Source: Candidatus Saccharimonadota bacterium (lineage in GTDB: Bacteria > Patescibacteriota > Saccharimonadia > Saccharimonadales > Saccharimonadaceae). Taken from it: a DNA stretch of 34,437 nt. This document shows positions 15,628 to 25,247 of the stretch, in pieces (the stretch's first letter is position 1; every line of letters begins with the position of its first letter). Where the stretch lies: positions 1 to 34,437 of the forward strand of contig JAFRCG010000021.1 of assembly GCA_017404515.1 (NCBI GenBank), in the 5' to 3' direction. The position numbers and the translations under genes were made by a program. The notes below the pieces were generated by a model. It was not told the DNA's origin. It worked only from the letters and a program-made list of their open reading frames with translations, and ran no database searches.

Positions 15628-16455
15628 CTAGTCCGCCAAAACTGCCTTCATGAAATTTTGAAGGTCAATAATGGAACCATCTTTTCTCTGGGCGAGAGTG
15701 GAGATATATCCGCGCCAGTCGCCAGTATCGCCAACAGCATCTACGCGATAGAATTTTATAACATCAGCCACTCCGGCTAGTTGGCCATAGCTTTTGAAAC
15801 TATGTTTTTCCAAAGCGTCTACAATTGGCATATATTCCACAGAGCCGTCTGCAAGCAAGAACAAGAGCACATCACCATTTACATCTTGACCGGTTTCGCC
15901 GATGGTTAGATCTATCACTGGCTGAGTAAAGGAAATAGTTTTGAGTTCGCGATCGGTTAAATCGGTAGAGATATTATAAAAATTAGAGATATAGGACCAG
16001 TAGATGTAGAGGTCGACGGCGGTATTATCGGCATTGATGTAAGCGCCAAAGACGCCGTTTCCATCATTGGTGGCACGATGGACGCTAAGGCGGTAAATAA
16101 CATCAGGGGTGGGGTTGGCAATTTTGTCGGTGTAAAAACCAAAAGTTTCGACTTCGGCGGTTTTATCTACGATGGTGGTTGGGGTGGTAGGAGTAGTGCT
16201 GGATGTAGTGGTGTTTTGACTGCGGTTTGTGAGGAGCCAAATTACGACGATGATAGAAGCGAGCGCAATAACACCTAGGAAAACTGACAAGATAACTAGT
16301 TTGATATTGGGAGAGGTGGATGATTGGGATGATGGATAGGCTGTAGGCGTTGGACTAGGCTGGAAATTGGGTGTGGAATTAGTAAATGGGTTTTGGCTGC
16401 TGTTCTCTGTAGTGCTATTGCTATCATTTGACTGTGGTGTAAAATCGTCTTGCAT
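15628..16455 (-). CDS. Single-pass membrane protein with extracytoplasmic domain, unknown function
   Basis: This 275-aa protein has a disordered N-terminus of about 50 residues rich in Pro, Ser, Thr, Asn and Gln, one transmembrane helix at about 52-76, a Thr/Pro-rich linker (about 80-95) and an extracytoplasmic mixed alpha/beta domain to the end. There is no signal peptidase site, so it is a type II-like anchored protein. An ATG with AGGAG at about 6 nt is preceded by TATAAT near 16476, a normal leadered promoter. I do not recognise the domain. It lies beside a lipoprotein gene and a giant membrane protein gene, so a role in the envelope is likely. Confidence 0.8.
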   Translation of the reverse strand: MQDDFTPQSNDSNSTTENSSQNPFTNSTPNFQPSPTPTAYPSSQSSTSPNIKLVILSVFLGVIALASIIVVIWLLTNRSQNTTTSSTTPTTPTTIVDKTAEVETFGFYTDKIANPTPDVIYRLSVHRATNDGNGVFGAYINADNTAVDLYIYWSYISNFYNISTDLTDRELKTISFTQPVIDLTIGETGQDVNGDVLLFLLADGSVEYMPIVDALEKHSFKSYGQLAGVADVIKFYRVDAVGDTGDWRGYISTLAQRKDGSIIDLQNFMKAVLAD

Positions 16456-16498
16456 AAGTCTCCTATTTTGGTGTTATTATAGCATAAGTTTTTTCCAA

Positions 16499-16528
16499 AG
16501 GAAAACCACCCTATTTCTAGGGTGGTTT
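16499..16528 (-). terminator. Terminator after the lipoprotein gene
   Basis: AAACCACCCTA (16503-16513) and TAGGGTGGTTT (16518-16528) form a perfect 11-bp stem with a 4-nt loop. On the minus strand it is followed by TTTTCCTTT. It lies just after the stop of the gene at 16542. Confidence 0.85.
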
Positions 16529-16541
16529 AGGTGGGGGTGAT

Positions 16542-17300
16542 TTATTGCTCGCCACGAGCCTTGATAAGGCCCTTGCTGATGTCGGTTCCAGAAGACATCC
16601 CTTTTGGTATACCGTTTTCGTCCCATTCCTCTGGGTTGGTGCGATAATCTAATACTCGAGCAACTGTCAACGGGAGCGTATATAGATCTATCGCATTGAG
16701 GGGAGTTGTAGCATAATAGCGCATGAGTGTACTTTCGTCTTTGATGAAGATATCCGTCTCTTCGGCGGTTTTTTCTCCGAAGCTTACAGTGGCTGTTAAC
16801 TCGCCATCCGTATGCTTATCATCGAGCATAAAGCCAAAATAGATTCCATCTCGATTGAATCCGGAATATATGAATCCGTCGATTTTGTTCACAAAGAGGT
16901 TTTCACCATCTTTATTTAAGAGATAATATATACCGTTATCATATGGGTCTTCAGCCAAAGTGTACCCCAACGCTTTGGCATAAGCATCCAAATCGTAGAC
17001 GCCGTCTTTATTGAACTTTTCAATATCGACTTCTCCAGGATCTGTAGGCTCTTCTGCCGGCTCTACTACAGGATCTTCAGTTTCCTGTTCGATGGGCTCA
17101 GGCTCATCGACATTGACCACCTCTTCAGTAACTTCCCCTTTTGTTTCTTCAACTTCAGGCCCTTCTTTCTCTACCGGTTTAATGTTATTAATGATTATCA
17201 TTTTTTCCTCTTTAGTATCGGTAGTAGCTTTTTCTTCTTTACCACAAGATATAAGTAAAAAAGAGAATGCAATCATAGAACAAATTAAAAACTTCTTCAT
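16542..17300 (-). CDS. Putative lipoprotein with acidic linker, unknown function
   Basis: This 252-aa protein starts with MKKFLICSM and a hydrophobic stretch ending LLISC, a lipobox-like motif with Cys19 as the lipidated residue. Residues about 22-95 are a low-complexity linker very rich in Glu, Val, Pro and Thr. The remaining 155 residues form a globular domain. The SD AGGAGGTGAGG is strong. The gene is divergent from the 1091-aa membrane protein gene. The domain is not recognised. The lysine-rich N-terminus and the very long SD differ from neighbouring genes, so acquisition by transfer is possible but not shown. Confidence 0.8.
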   Translation of the reverse strand: MKKFLICSMIAFSFLLISCGKEEKATTDTKEEKMIIINNIKPVEKEGPEVEETKGEVTEEVVNVDEPEPIEQETEDPVVEPAEEPTDPGEVDIEKFNKDGVYDLDAYAKALGYTLAEDPYDNGIYYLLNKDGENLFVNKIDGFIYSGFNRDGIYFGFMLDDKHTDGELTATVSFGEKTAEETDIFIKDESTLMRYYATTPLNAIDLYTLPLTVARVLDYRTNPEEWDENGIPKGMSSGTDISKGLIKARGEQ

Positions 17301-17368
17301 TTTTCCTCACCTCCTAAGGTACAAAACTTGCACTAAAAGTGCTGTATCTATATTAATTATACCATAAG

Positions 17369-17397
17369 TTGCTTGAAAAATCAATATATAATATAAT
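17369..17397 (+). promoter_or_regulatory. Promoter of the 1091-aa membrane protein gene
   Basis: TTGCTT (17369-17374), a 17-nt spacer and TATAAT (17392-17397). Only 10 nt separate the -10 from the ATG at 17408, so the 5' UTR would be about 3 nt and no SD is present. Confidence 0.6.
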
Positions 17398-17407
17398 AAT
17401 AAGCAGT

Positions 17408-20400
17408 ATGGACGAAGAAGGCAGTCAGGGCTCACTTGGTGCTTATGAGAATATGGAACGATCTGATATTCGTCCGGATTTTTATGCTGAAGACGAAAAT
17501 AATGATGATGAAAACAAAAAATCAAAGTCAAATGTAGCAAAAGATGCACTAAAAAAAGGCGAAAGTGCTGCTGCGAAGAAGGGCTTAGAAACAGCACTAA
17601 ATGCTGCTACTGGTGGCGTAGGTGGCACAGCTATGAAGGCACTATCTGCGGCAAAGGGTGCCGAAAAAGCCATTGACAGTGCCAAAGGTGGAGAGCAGAG
17701 TCTGATAGATGGAAAAGGCACGCTGAAAAAAGCAACTCCGATAGTGGCAATCTTGGCGATTTTGGTTTTTGGATATGGGCTACTGTCTTTTGTCGGACAA
17801 TGGCTATTTCCGATGGCATTTAAATCTCGCGAGGTGGAAGATAAAAATTCTACTTTGGCTTCTACCACAGAGAGAACAGATGCGCTTACAAATGAGGTAC
17901 AGCTAGGAAATGATGAAAGTTCCTCTGTAAAATCTGGGGTAATTTTTGAGGAAATGGGCTTTACGGAGGATCAAATCAAGAGTTTTGAGGCTGCTGGGCT
18001 TAGCTATAAAGATGAAAATGGAACAAGAGCTTTAGTTTTTGATAAAGGTGACGGCAATACTATGGTAATAACATCAGATAGCAGGGTAAGTGCCACTTCT
18101 AATGAGGCTTTGGCAGAGGGTGATGATCTGGTGCAAGATTCTGGTGCGGAGGTCAACCTACTTTCTGTAACAGAGAAAAAACAGCAAGTGCTAGATGATT
18201 TAGGAATTGCGGCAACTGGTAGCAATGTGGTGGGGTTTTCTGAGGCAATGAATGATTGGAGCTTTAAGGAGAGGTATATTATTGCTACGAGGTCTTGGCG
18301 TGGAAATATTTCTGGATGGTTTTCGGATATGACAGAGACAGTAATTAATAGATTGGGGATATCTAGGAATAATTATAAAAATTTTGAACTAACTGGTGAT
18401 GCCACTAAAGACGAGGAAGCTTTTTTGGAGCTGACGGCAGAAAAACCGGCAGCTAGTACTGACGACGATGTCGGCGAGAAATCTTTGAAAGAGAGAGTAG
18501 AAGAGGTAGCAAAAGCTTCTAAAGATAAGGATTGTGGCGCGGTATCGGCGGCTAATGATATAGAGGGAGTGATTACAGCGGATCAGACTGCCAAGCAGGT
18601 GAGTGCTGGTTCGCTCTGGCTAGAAGCAATAGACAAGACAATGGCCGGACAAGGTAATTTTGCACCACTAACTTCGGCAGCGAACATAGTGGTGAGAAAC
18701 GGCGCAGCCGATACAGAGGGGATACACTATCTGTTTGGTAGCGGAAAGTTGGACCAGCACAATGATAATCTACTTTCTGTTAGTGCAGAAGCTAATATTG
18801 GTGGCAATGGCACGGCAAATCTTGGTGCAACTACAGATGGTGGTAAAACTTATCGGGAGTGTGTTTATGAAGGAAATGTTAATGAAAAAAATGCAGAAGG
18901 TGCCATAGTTAAAATTGGCTCAATGTTCAAGAAAATTTTGTCTTGGGCCAAAGGTGCGCTTGAATCTTTGAAAAATCTGTTTAAGAGATTTACGAATGGC
19001 GCAACAGATGTTGCATTGTCTGTTCTCGATCCAACTATTGCTAAGTACGAAAAAATGAAGGATCAGAAATATTTTACGGGGGATGATTCTGCGGTGCTTG
19101 GCGAGGCCCTAGTTTCTTCTGCGGGGAGGATTATGGGAGAAAAAGCAAAGACAGCTGGACAAGTGCCGGGAGACAATGCTTCGGTAATTGCATATTATCG
19201 GGAACAGCAGGAAGTAATTGCGGAAAAAGCAGAGTTTGAGCGCCGAACCAAGAGCCCATTTGATATTACTAGCGAGCATACTTTTTTGGGTAGCTTGGCT
19301 TATAGTTTGATGCCACTGGCGGTTTCTACGCAGTCAATTTCTGTTACATCGATAATGTCAGGAATCGGAAACCTCTTTTCTAGTGCTTTGACGAACTTAC
19401 TCCCAACATCTAGTGCAGTTTCTGAAACAGATTTCACCTTTTCTAGAGGAGATTGTGTGCTTAGCAATTCCCTGCTCTCGGTGGCAGATGGATATTGTTT
19501 GCAATACTATATTTCAGATCCGACACAGCTAGCCAAGACACCGGTTGAGATTTTTGATAATACCGCAAAATTGAGGTATGACAATGGAGGATATAAATAT
19601 CGATCAGATGTGTCTTCTAGTGATAGAGAATATGGCAGTGGAGCGCTAAATTCAGCTGAGGATTCGTTATCCCACTATTGGCCACTACCAACTGGTGGAG
19701 CTGATATTGTCTTGTATGACGGGACGGCAAATGGATGTGAATCAGCCTGGAAATACACAGATACTGTAAATGGCACAGTGACGACAAGAACTTATCATCT
19801 TGATGAACCAGTAGAATGGAAATATTCTAGATATACAAACTTTGAATATGAAGGGTACAAGACTGGTTGGCCAAATCGGACTAACCCGGATTCTAATACT
19901 GCCGAGAGAGAGCCTGCCAAAAACGATGATGTACCTGGAGAATGTGTGCTAGATTTTGCAGTAAAAGATAAACAGCCGGTAATTAACCAGAATGGGGCTC
20001 TGATGCTGTTTATGTTGCTTTCTGGTCAGCGTGGTAGTGACTGGGGATCAACTGATGAGAGCAATTTGGAAAAATATGCTAAAACTGATTTTACCCATGG
20101 CAGAGTGAGCATTTGTAGGCTAGATGGTAATTGCGATAGCAGGATGGAAGAGGTAGCGTTTAGCCCAGAAGAATCCAGGTGGATAGGCGGAACGGCATAT
20201 ACGATGAGGACGGCAGAAAGTGTAGGCGGTGATATGGGTGGTATTTATGATGTCTATAATGGAGATGAGAAAGTATTTAAAGACAATACAATGGGCAATA
20301 ATTATTTCTGGGAAGAACAAAAAATCTATCAATCCTATGTAGAGCTCTTGGAATGGATGGAATCTACCAACAAAGTTACGAAGGCTAATACGGCGATTGC

Positions 20401-20683
20401 GATGGCAAAATATTATCAGGATAATCCATTAGATAATTCTTATGAAGGAATTATTGCACGCTATTCTGGAATGAGTAAGGACCATGTGGTGGCGGTGTTA
20501 GATTTGATGAATTATATGGAATTTTTGGCTAAATACGATCCATCAGACCTCTATCCGTTGCCAGTAGAAAAAGCAGAAGACATATATTATGAAGACACAG
20601 AAATAGTTGACTCCAGTGATTATATTGCAGAGAGAGTGGAAGTAGAATACGAAGAATTAAGAAATCGAGCAGTATTAGTCTAG
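17408..20683 (+). CDS. Giant membrane-anchored extracytoplasmic protein, unknown function
   Basis: This 1091-aa protein has an acidic N-terminus, an Ala/Lys/Gly-rich region (about 45-105), a transmembrane segment at about 108-135, and a long soluble part. A second hydrophobic stretch (about 622-664, around LAYSLMPLAVSTQS) suggests another membrane contact. Several cysteines occur in the C-terminal half. The ATG at 17408 was preferred over a TTG at 17369 because that TTG forms the -35 box. Size and layout recall the large membrane proteins encoded near type IV secretion or pilus genes in Saccharibacteria, but no VirB motif is recognisable. It is convergent with iscU, with no gap between the stop codons. 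Confidence 0.8.
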   Translation: MDEEGSQGSLGAYENMERSDIRPDFYAEDENNDDENKKSKSNVAKDALKKGESAAAKKGLETALNAATGGVGGTAMKALSAAKGAEKAIDSAKGGEQSLIDGKGTLKKATPIVAILAILVFGYGLLSFVGQWLFPMAFKSREVEDKNSTLASTTERTDALTNEVQLGNDESSSVKSGVIFEEMGFTEDQIKSFEAAGLSYKDENGTRALVFDKGDGNTMVITSDSRVSATSNEALAEGDDLVQDSGAEVNLLSVTEKKQQVLDDLGIAATGSNVVGFSEAMNDWSFKERYIIATRSWRGNISGWFSDMTETVINRLGISRNNYKNFELTGDATKDEEAFLELTAEKPAASTDDDVGEKSLKERVEEVAKASKDKDCGAVSAANDIEGVITADQTAKQVSAGSLWLEAIDKTMAGQGNFAPLTSAANIVVRNGAADTEGIHYLFGSGKLDQHNDNLLSVSAEANIGGNGTANLGATTDGGKTYRECVYEGNVNEKNAEGAIVKIGSMFKKILSWAKGALESLKNLFKRFTNGATDVALSVLDPTIAKYEKMKDQKYFTGDDSAVLGEALVSSAGRIMGEKAKTAGQVPGDNASVIAYYREQQEVIAEKAEFERRTKSPFDITSEHTFLGSLAYSLMPLAVSTQSISVTSIMSGIGNLFSSALTNLLPTSSAVSETDFTFSRGDCVLSNSLLSVADGYCLQYYISDPTQLAKTPVEIFDNTAKLRYDNGGYKYRSDVSSSDREYGSGALNSAEDSLSHYWPLPTGGADIVLYDGTANGCESAWKYTDTVNGTVTTRTYHLDEPVEWKYSRYTNFEYEGYKTGWPNRTNPDSNTAEREPAKNDDVPGECVLDFAVKDKQPVINQNGALMLFMLLSGQRGSDWGSTDESNLEKYAKTDFTHGRVSICRLDGNCDSRMEEVAFSPEESRWIGGTAYTMRTAESVGGDMGGIYDVYNGDEKVFKDNTMGNNYFWEEQKIYQSYVELLEWMESTNKVTKANTAIAMAKYYQDNPLDNSYEGIIARYSGMSKDHVVAVLDLMNYMEFLAKYDPSDLYPLPVEKAEDIYYEDTEIVDSSDYIAERVEVEYEELRNRAVLV

Positions 20684-21142
20684 CTAGTGATGATTGCGAT
20701 AATCTTGGATGGCGGAGGCTAGAGCTTCGTGTCCTAAGACTGAACAGTGAAATTTATGTTTAGGGAGTCCACCAAGATAACTTTCGATTTCTTCGGCGGA
20801 AATTTTGAGAGCAGAATCGAGGGTTTTTCCTTTGGCTAGTTCTGACAAAGCGGAAGTGCTAGCGATAGCAGAGGCACAGCCATAAGTTTTCCATTTAACA
20901 TCTTTGATGATAGATTCCTTCTTGCCGGTTTTTGGATTTTTCTTGGCTTCTACTTGAATCATCATTAACATTTGATCGCCACAGATAGGGTTGCCAACGA
21001 TTCCCTTGCCGTCGGCTTGGTATTTAGTTTCGTCGCCCATGAGGAAATTCCTAGGGTTTAGAAAATGCTCTTTGACGATGTCGGTATAGACCCATGGGGT
21101 GCCGGCAGCAAAACCATTGGCAGCGGTTTTTGATTTAATCAT
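20684..21142 (-). CDS. iscU: Iron-sulfur cluster scaffold protein, IscU/SufU family
   Basis: This 152-aa scaffold assembles [2Fe-2S] or [4Fe-4S] clusters. It shows the three ligand cysteines in GNPICGD (Cys54, with Asp56), YGCASAIASTS (Cys89) and FHCSVLG (Cys133). It has a 25-residue insert-like lysine-rich stretch (about 66-82). The ATG at 21142 has AAGGAG upstream and overlaps the end of the cysteine desulfurase gene by 8 nt, so the two are translationally coupled. It is the last gene of the nrdD-nrdG-iscS-iscU operon. The lysine-rich insert could mark SufU, so the choice between IscU and SufU is not certain. Confidence 0.9.
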   Translation of the reverse strand: MIKSKTAANGFAAGTPWVYTDIVKEHFLNPRNFLMGDETKYQADGKGIVGNPICGDQMLMMIQVEAKKNPKTGKKESIIKDVKWKTYGCASAIASTSALSELAKGKTLDSALKISAEEIESYLGGLPKHKFHCSVLGHEALASAIQDYRNHH

Positions 21143-22283
21143 TTTGGTCTCCTTTAGTTTTGAGAGTGCTAATGCCTTGCAATCTCTTGACTATATCTGG
21201 TAAATATTTTATAACATTTTGTACATCACTTTTGGTGGATTCTAGTCCAAAAGAAAATCTAACGGAGGCATGGGCGACTTCGGCGTCATGATGTGTGGCC
21301 ATAAGGACATGGGATGGTTTGCCGTCTCCAGAGGCACAGGCAGAACCGGTGGAAGTAACAATCTTCCCTTCTAGATCTAGATATAACTGGATAGATTCAC
21401 CTTCGGCGGCCTCAAAGGAACAATTTAAGATGTTTGGCAGTGAGTTTTTGAGTGGAGTATTGATAGAGGCGAAAGGAACCTTTGCTAGAATTTCTTTAGC
21501 TAAAAGATCTCTTAATGGGCGGATTTTTTGAGCAAAAATTTGTGGGGTATTTTTTTGCAAAGCATACTGAGCGGCGGCGCCAAAACCGCAGATATTGATA
21601 GTCTGATAAGTGCCGGCACGCCGAGATTTTTCCTGATGTCCGCCGATGATTAGAGGGGTGAAAGGGCTGCCTTTTTTGACATAAAGCGCACCAATGCCGA
21701 TAGGTCCACCGATTTTGTGGGAGCTGAGGGTGAGATAATCTACATCTAGAGATTTGACATCAACGAGGATTTTTCCAAGGGCCTGTGTAGCATCAGTGTG
21801 GAACAACGCGCCGGACTGGTGAGCGAGTTTGGCCAGCTTTTTGACATTCTCTATGGTGCCGATTTCGTTGTTGCCAAGCATGATAGAGACAAGCTTAGGT
21901 GAAGTTTTTGATAGTAAATTTTGGTAGGTAGCAAAATCTATTTCGCCAGATTTTTGGACTGGGATAGTAGTAGCTTTGCAGCGGACCTTGGCAGATTCTA
22001 AAAGAGATGGATGTTCGATGGCGGAAACTAAAACTTTTTCTCCGGCAAATATATTGGTGACAGTATTATTGCTTTCGGAACCGCCAGAAGTAAAGACGAT
22101 TTCTTGGGGGTCAGCATTGATGAGATTAGCAATATTGTCTCTGGCATCCTCTATAGCATTCATGGCAAGATGCCCTGGCGTATGGAGAGAAGAGGCGTTG
22201 CCAGGTAGATCCATAGCTTTTAACATGGCTTTTTTAGCACACGGTAGAAGTGGGGTGGTAGCGGAATAATCAAGGTATACCAT
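21135..22283 (-). CDS. iscS: Cysteine desulfurase, NifS/IscS family
   Basis: This 382-aa PLP enzyme supplies sulfur to the scaffold encoded next to it. It has YLDYSATTPL at the N-terminus, a His in SAIEHPS (91), the PLP lysine in SSHKIGGPIG (Lys190) and the mobile-loop cysteine in STGSACASGDG. The ATG at 22283 was chosen because GGAGG stands just upstream and homology begins there. The frame is open 9 codons further up, inside nrdG. The nrdG stop codon is at 22285-22287, so the genes are adjacent. In this operon it probably serves the Fe-S cluster of NrdG. Confidence 0.92.
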   Translation of the reverse strand: MVYLDYSATTPLLPCAKKAMLKAMDLPGNASSLHTPGHLAMNAIEDARDNIANLINADPQEIVFTSGGSESNNTVTNIFAGEKVLVSAIEHPSLLESAKVRCKATTIPVQKSGEIDFATYQNLLSKTSPKLVSIMLGNNEIGTIENVKKLAKLAHQSGALFHTDATQALGKILVDVKSLDVDYLTLSSHKIGGPIGIGALYVKKGSPFTPLIIGGHQEKSRRAGTYQTINICGFGAAAQYALQKNTPQIFAQKIRPLRDLLAKEILAKVPFASINTPLKNSLPNILNCSFEAAEGESIQLYLDLEGKIVTSTGSACASGDGKPSHVLMATHHDAEVAHASVRFSFGLESTKSDVQNVIKYLPDIVKRLQGISTLKTKGDQND

Positions 22284-22284
22284 G

Positions 22285-22764
22285 TTATTCCTCCTTGATG
22301 ATTTCGCCATTTTTAAGATGCAAGAGGCGTTGATTCCTGGAACCCCGGAATTTGAGTGTGAGATCTCTTTGCTCTAAGATGAAAGGACCGTCAATTAAGG
22401 CGTCTAGGGATTTTACAAATTCCCATTTGGCGCCGCCAGCCTTTTTTAGCTGTTCGTAAGTGTAGCCAGAGAAACTCCAGATATTCCAGCCTAACTCTTT
22501 GCGGCACCAATCGGCAATTTCTTTACAATCTTCTGGTTGCTCAAATGGTTCGCCACCACAGAAGGTGATGCCGGCTTGACCTTTAAATTTTTTGAGACGG
22601 TCTTTGATTTCTGATACGCTTACTTCAAAACCGCCATTAAAGTCCCAAGTTTCCGGATTTTGGCAGCCTTTGCAGCGACGAAAGCAACCTTGGGTCCAGA
22701 GCACGGCGCGAAGACCATAGCCATTCACGATGTTATCGTGCTCTAGTGGACCAGATAAACGCAT
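22285..22764 (-). CDS. nrdG: Anaerobic ribonucleotide reductase-activating protein
   Basis: This 159-aa radical SAM activase has the cluster motif in TQGCFRRCKGC (Cys27, Cys31, Cys34) and the SAM-binding GGEPFEQ. It produces the glycyl radical on NrdD using SAM and a [4Fe-4S] cluster. Its length is normal for the family. It starts 1 nt after the nrdD stop codon, so it is in the same message and probably made in step with NrdD. Confidence 0.95.
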   Translation of the reverse strand: MRLSGPLEHDNIVNGYGLRAVLWTQGCFRRCKGCQNPETWDFNGGFEVSVSEIKDRLKKFKGQAGITFCGGEPFEQPEDCKEIADWCRKELGWNIWSFSGYTYEQLKKAGGAKWEFVKSLDALIDGPFILEQRDLTLKFRGSRNQRLLHLKNGEIIKEE

Positions 22765-22765
22765 A

Positions 22766-25138
22766 CTATTCCTTTCCTAGTGCTGCTTTTTTGCTGGCTT
22801 TTTTCTTTTCACGAGCAGCTTTTTCTTCCTTGGAGTATACGCCGTTTTTGTGATTTTCGCAAGCAATATCTTTTTCGCTGACATTGTGTTTGACGCGAGC
22901 AGCTTCTTCTGCTTTTTTGCCGTCGTTCCAGCGTTCCAAGGAACCAACTAGGTAACCAGTGATGCGACGGAGACGCTCAAATAGAACATCGTCTTCAATA
23001 CGGCCGCAAGATGGGCAGCGATTGCCTTTGATGATGCCGGCAAAGCCACAGACTGGATCGCGGTCTACTGGGTGGTTAACAGAGCCATAGCCAACGCCAG
23101 AATCGTGCATTTTACGGATGACAGCTTCAAAGGCTTCAATGTTGTCAGATGGGTCGCCGTCTAGCTCGATGTAGGAAATGTGACCAGCATTACAAAGTGC
23201 GTGGTAAGGGGCTTCTTTTTCGATTTTGTCGAAGGCGGAAATAGGATAATATACTGGCACATGGAAAGAGTTGGTGTAGAAATCTCTATCTGTGACTCCT
23301 TTAATTTTGCCATATTCTTTGCGATCGATCTTGGTGAAGCGACCAGCTAAGCCCTCAGCTGGAGTAGCAAGTAGAGAGAAATTGAGCTTGTATTTTTTGG
23401 TATATTCATCACATCTTTCACGCATATGGGTGATGATGTCTAGGCCAAGTTCTTGGCATTCTTCGGATTCGCCATGGTGCTCGCCTGTCATAGCCACTAG
23501 ACATTCTGCTAGGCCGATGAAGCCAATAGAGAGTGTACCATGTTTGATGACATCACGAAGTTTGTCGTTCCAATTAAGTTTTTCTGAATCAAACCAGTTG
23601 CCTTGGCCCATCAAGAATGGGAAGTTTCTGACATGTTGATTAGCTTGGAATTCGTAGCGTTCTAGGAGTTGGTCTTTAACAAGATCCATCATGTCGTCAA
23701 GATTTCTGTAAAAACCAGACCAATCTGCTTCTTTGCGCTCTTTGAGGCAGATTCCGTGTTTGATGCCAAGGCGGACAAGGTTGATGGTGGTAAAAGAAAG
23801 ATTGCCACGGCCAGTGACGATGCCATCAGACTCTGGGTAGCAAGAGCCAAAGACGCGTGTACGGCAGCCCATGGTGGCGATTTCAGTGCGGTAATCCCCT
23901 GGCTTGTAATATTGGAGGTTAAATGGTGCGTCGATAAAGGTGAAATTTGGGAAGAGACGCTTGGCAGAAACTTCCATACTGCGTTTGAAGAGATCGTAAT
24001 TTGGGTCTTCTGGGTTGTAGTTGACTCCCTCTTTGACTTTGAAAATGCTGATTGGGAAGATTGGGGTTTCGCCTTTACCAAGGCCGTTCATGGTGGCTTC
24101 TAGGAGATATTTGCTAACTAGACGACCACTTGGACTAGTATCGGTGCCGAAATTAATAGATGTAAATGGTACTTGAGCGCCAGCGCGAGAATGCATGGTA
24201 TTGAGGTTGTGGATGAAACCTTCCATGGCCTGAAAAGTTTGCTTTTCGGTGTCTTCGCTGGAGGTCTTGATGACGCCAGCTGGAACTTTGAGCTTTTTGA
24301 GTTTGTCATCATCGCCAAATTTGATATCGTCTGGGATGTTGATTTTGAGCTTCTTACCAGTGAATTCCTCATATTTTTCTAGGTTGCGTTTTAGGGCTTT
24401 TCTGAAAGTCTTGTCAACGCCTGGAGCCATAGCGTAATCAAAGTTTGGAATGGATTGTCCACCGTGCTGTTCATTTTGATTAGCTTGGAGGATAATAGCA
24501 GCAAGTGCGGCATAAGAGCCAATGGAATTAGGGGTGCGAAGATGACCATGTCCAGTATTAAAGCCGCCTTCAAATAACTTTAGTGGGTCAGTTTGGCAAC
24601 AGGTGAGAGTGCCGGTAGCATAAAAATCTAGGTCGTGAATGTGAATATCGCCATTATCATGAGCGGCGGCGAATCTAGGATCCATCAAGACGGTTTTGGC
24701 AAACTCTTTAGAGCCTTCTGCGCCAAACTGGAGCATCTTACCCATGGCGGAGTTACCATCGACATTAGCATTGGAGCGTTTGATATCAGAATCTTCGGAG
24801 GCGTCAGCAAGAGAGATTTTTCTGTAGGCATCCATGAGATTGGATTTGGCTTCACGGGTGCGGTTGCGCTCTTGGCGGTAGGTGATGTAGGCTTTAGCGG
24901 TGCGTTTGAAGCTAGACTCCATTAAGATTTGCTCTACGATGTCTTGGATTTGTTCTACGGATGGAGTACGCTTGGTGATAGTTTCCTCGGCGCGTTTAAC
25001 AGCTTTTTCGGAAAGCTGTTTAGCACGATCATATTTGAATTCTTCAGTGGCAGCGCCAGCAGCAGCGATAGCATCAGTAATCTTTTCTGGATTAAAGTTA
25101 ACGATTTTGCCGTCGCGTTTTTGAATTTTTTTGAACAT
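22766..25138 (-). CDS. nrdD: Anaerobic (class III) ribonucleoside-triphosphate reductase
   Basis: This 790-aa enzyme reduces ribonucleotides to deoxyribonucleotides without oxygen. It has an N-terminal ATP-cone (about 1-90, KRDGKIVNFNPEKI), the catalytic barrel, and near the C-terminus DPVCGF and NRCPSCG (Cys697, 708, 711; zinc site) followed by RITGYLVG, where Gly728 is the likely radical site. A lysine-rich tail of about 40 residues follows the conserved end and is unusual. AAGGAGG is 8 nt before the ATG. Two NrdR boxes overlap the promoter. Together with nrdG and the Fe-S genes it forms a functional unit. Confidence 0.95.
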   Translation of the reverse strand: MFKKIQKRDGKIVNFNPEKITDAIAAAGAATEEFKYDRAKQLSEKAVKRAEETITKRTPSVEQIQDIVEQILMESSFKRTAKAYITYRQERNRTREAKSNLMDAYRKISLADASEDSDIKRSNANVDGNSAMGKMLQFGAEGSKEFAKTVLMDPRFAAAHDNGDIHIHDLDFYATGTLTCCQTDPLKLFEGGFNTGHGHLRTPNSIGSYAALAAIILQANQNEQHGGQSIPNFDYAMAPGVDKTFRKALKRNLEKYEEFTGKKLKINIPDDIKFGDDDKLKKLKVPAGVIKTSSEDTEKQTFQAMEGFIHNLNTMHSRAGAQVPFTSINFGTDTSPSGRLVSKYLLEATMNGLGKGETPIFPISIFKVKEGVNYNPEDPNYDLFKRSMEVSAKRLFPNFTFIDAPFNLQYYKPGDYRTEIATMGCRTRVFGSCYPESDGIVTGRGNLSFTTINLVRLGIKHGICLKERKEADWSGFYRNLDDMMDLVKDQLLERYEFQANQHVRNFPFLMGQGNWFDSEKLNWNDKLRDVIKHGTLSIGFIGLAECLVAMTGEHHGESEECQELGLDIITHMRERCDEYTKKYKLNFSLLATPAEGLAGRFTKIDRKEYGKIKGVTDRDFYTNSFHVPVYYPISAFDKIEKEAPYHALCNAGHISYIELDGDPSDNIEAFEAVIRKMHDSGVGYGSVNHPVDRDPVCGFAGIIKGNRCPSCGRIEDDVLFERLRRITGYLVGSLERWNDGKKAEEAARVKHNVSEKDIACENHKNGVYSKEEKAAREKKKASKKAALGKE

Positions 25139-25199
25139 AAAAATTATACCTCCTTAATACAGTATGTTCGATAATTTTTGTTTGATTTAGTTTTGTCTG

Positions 25200-25247
25200 A
25201 CGCTATATTTAGTGTCTGATACCATTTTAGGACACTATATATAGCGT
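25200..25247 (-). promoter_or_regulatory. Two NrdR boxes in the nrdD promoter
   Basis: ACGCTATATTTAGTGT (25200-25215) and ACACTATATATAGCGT (25232-25247) are close matches to the 16-bp NrdR palindrome. Their centres are 32 bp apart, the three-turn spacing typical of cooperative NrdR binding. NrdR represses ribonucleotide reductase genes when dATP is high. No nrdR gene is in the window. Confidence 0.9.

Noticed and set aside
23669-24103. 144-aa plus-strand frame opposite nrdD
   Set aside because: Antisense shadow of the nrdD coding sequence. No SD or promoter, and the product composition mirrors the complementary codons.
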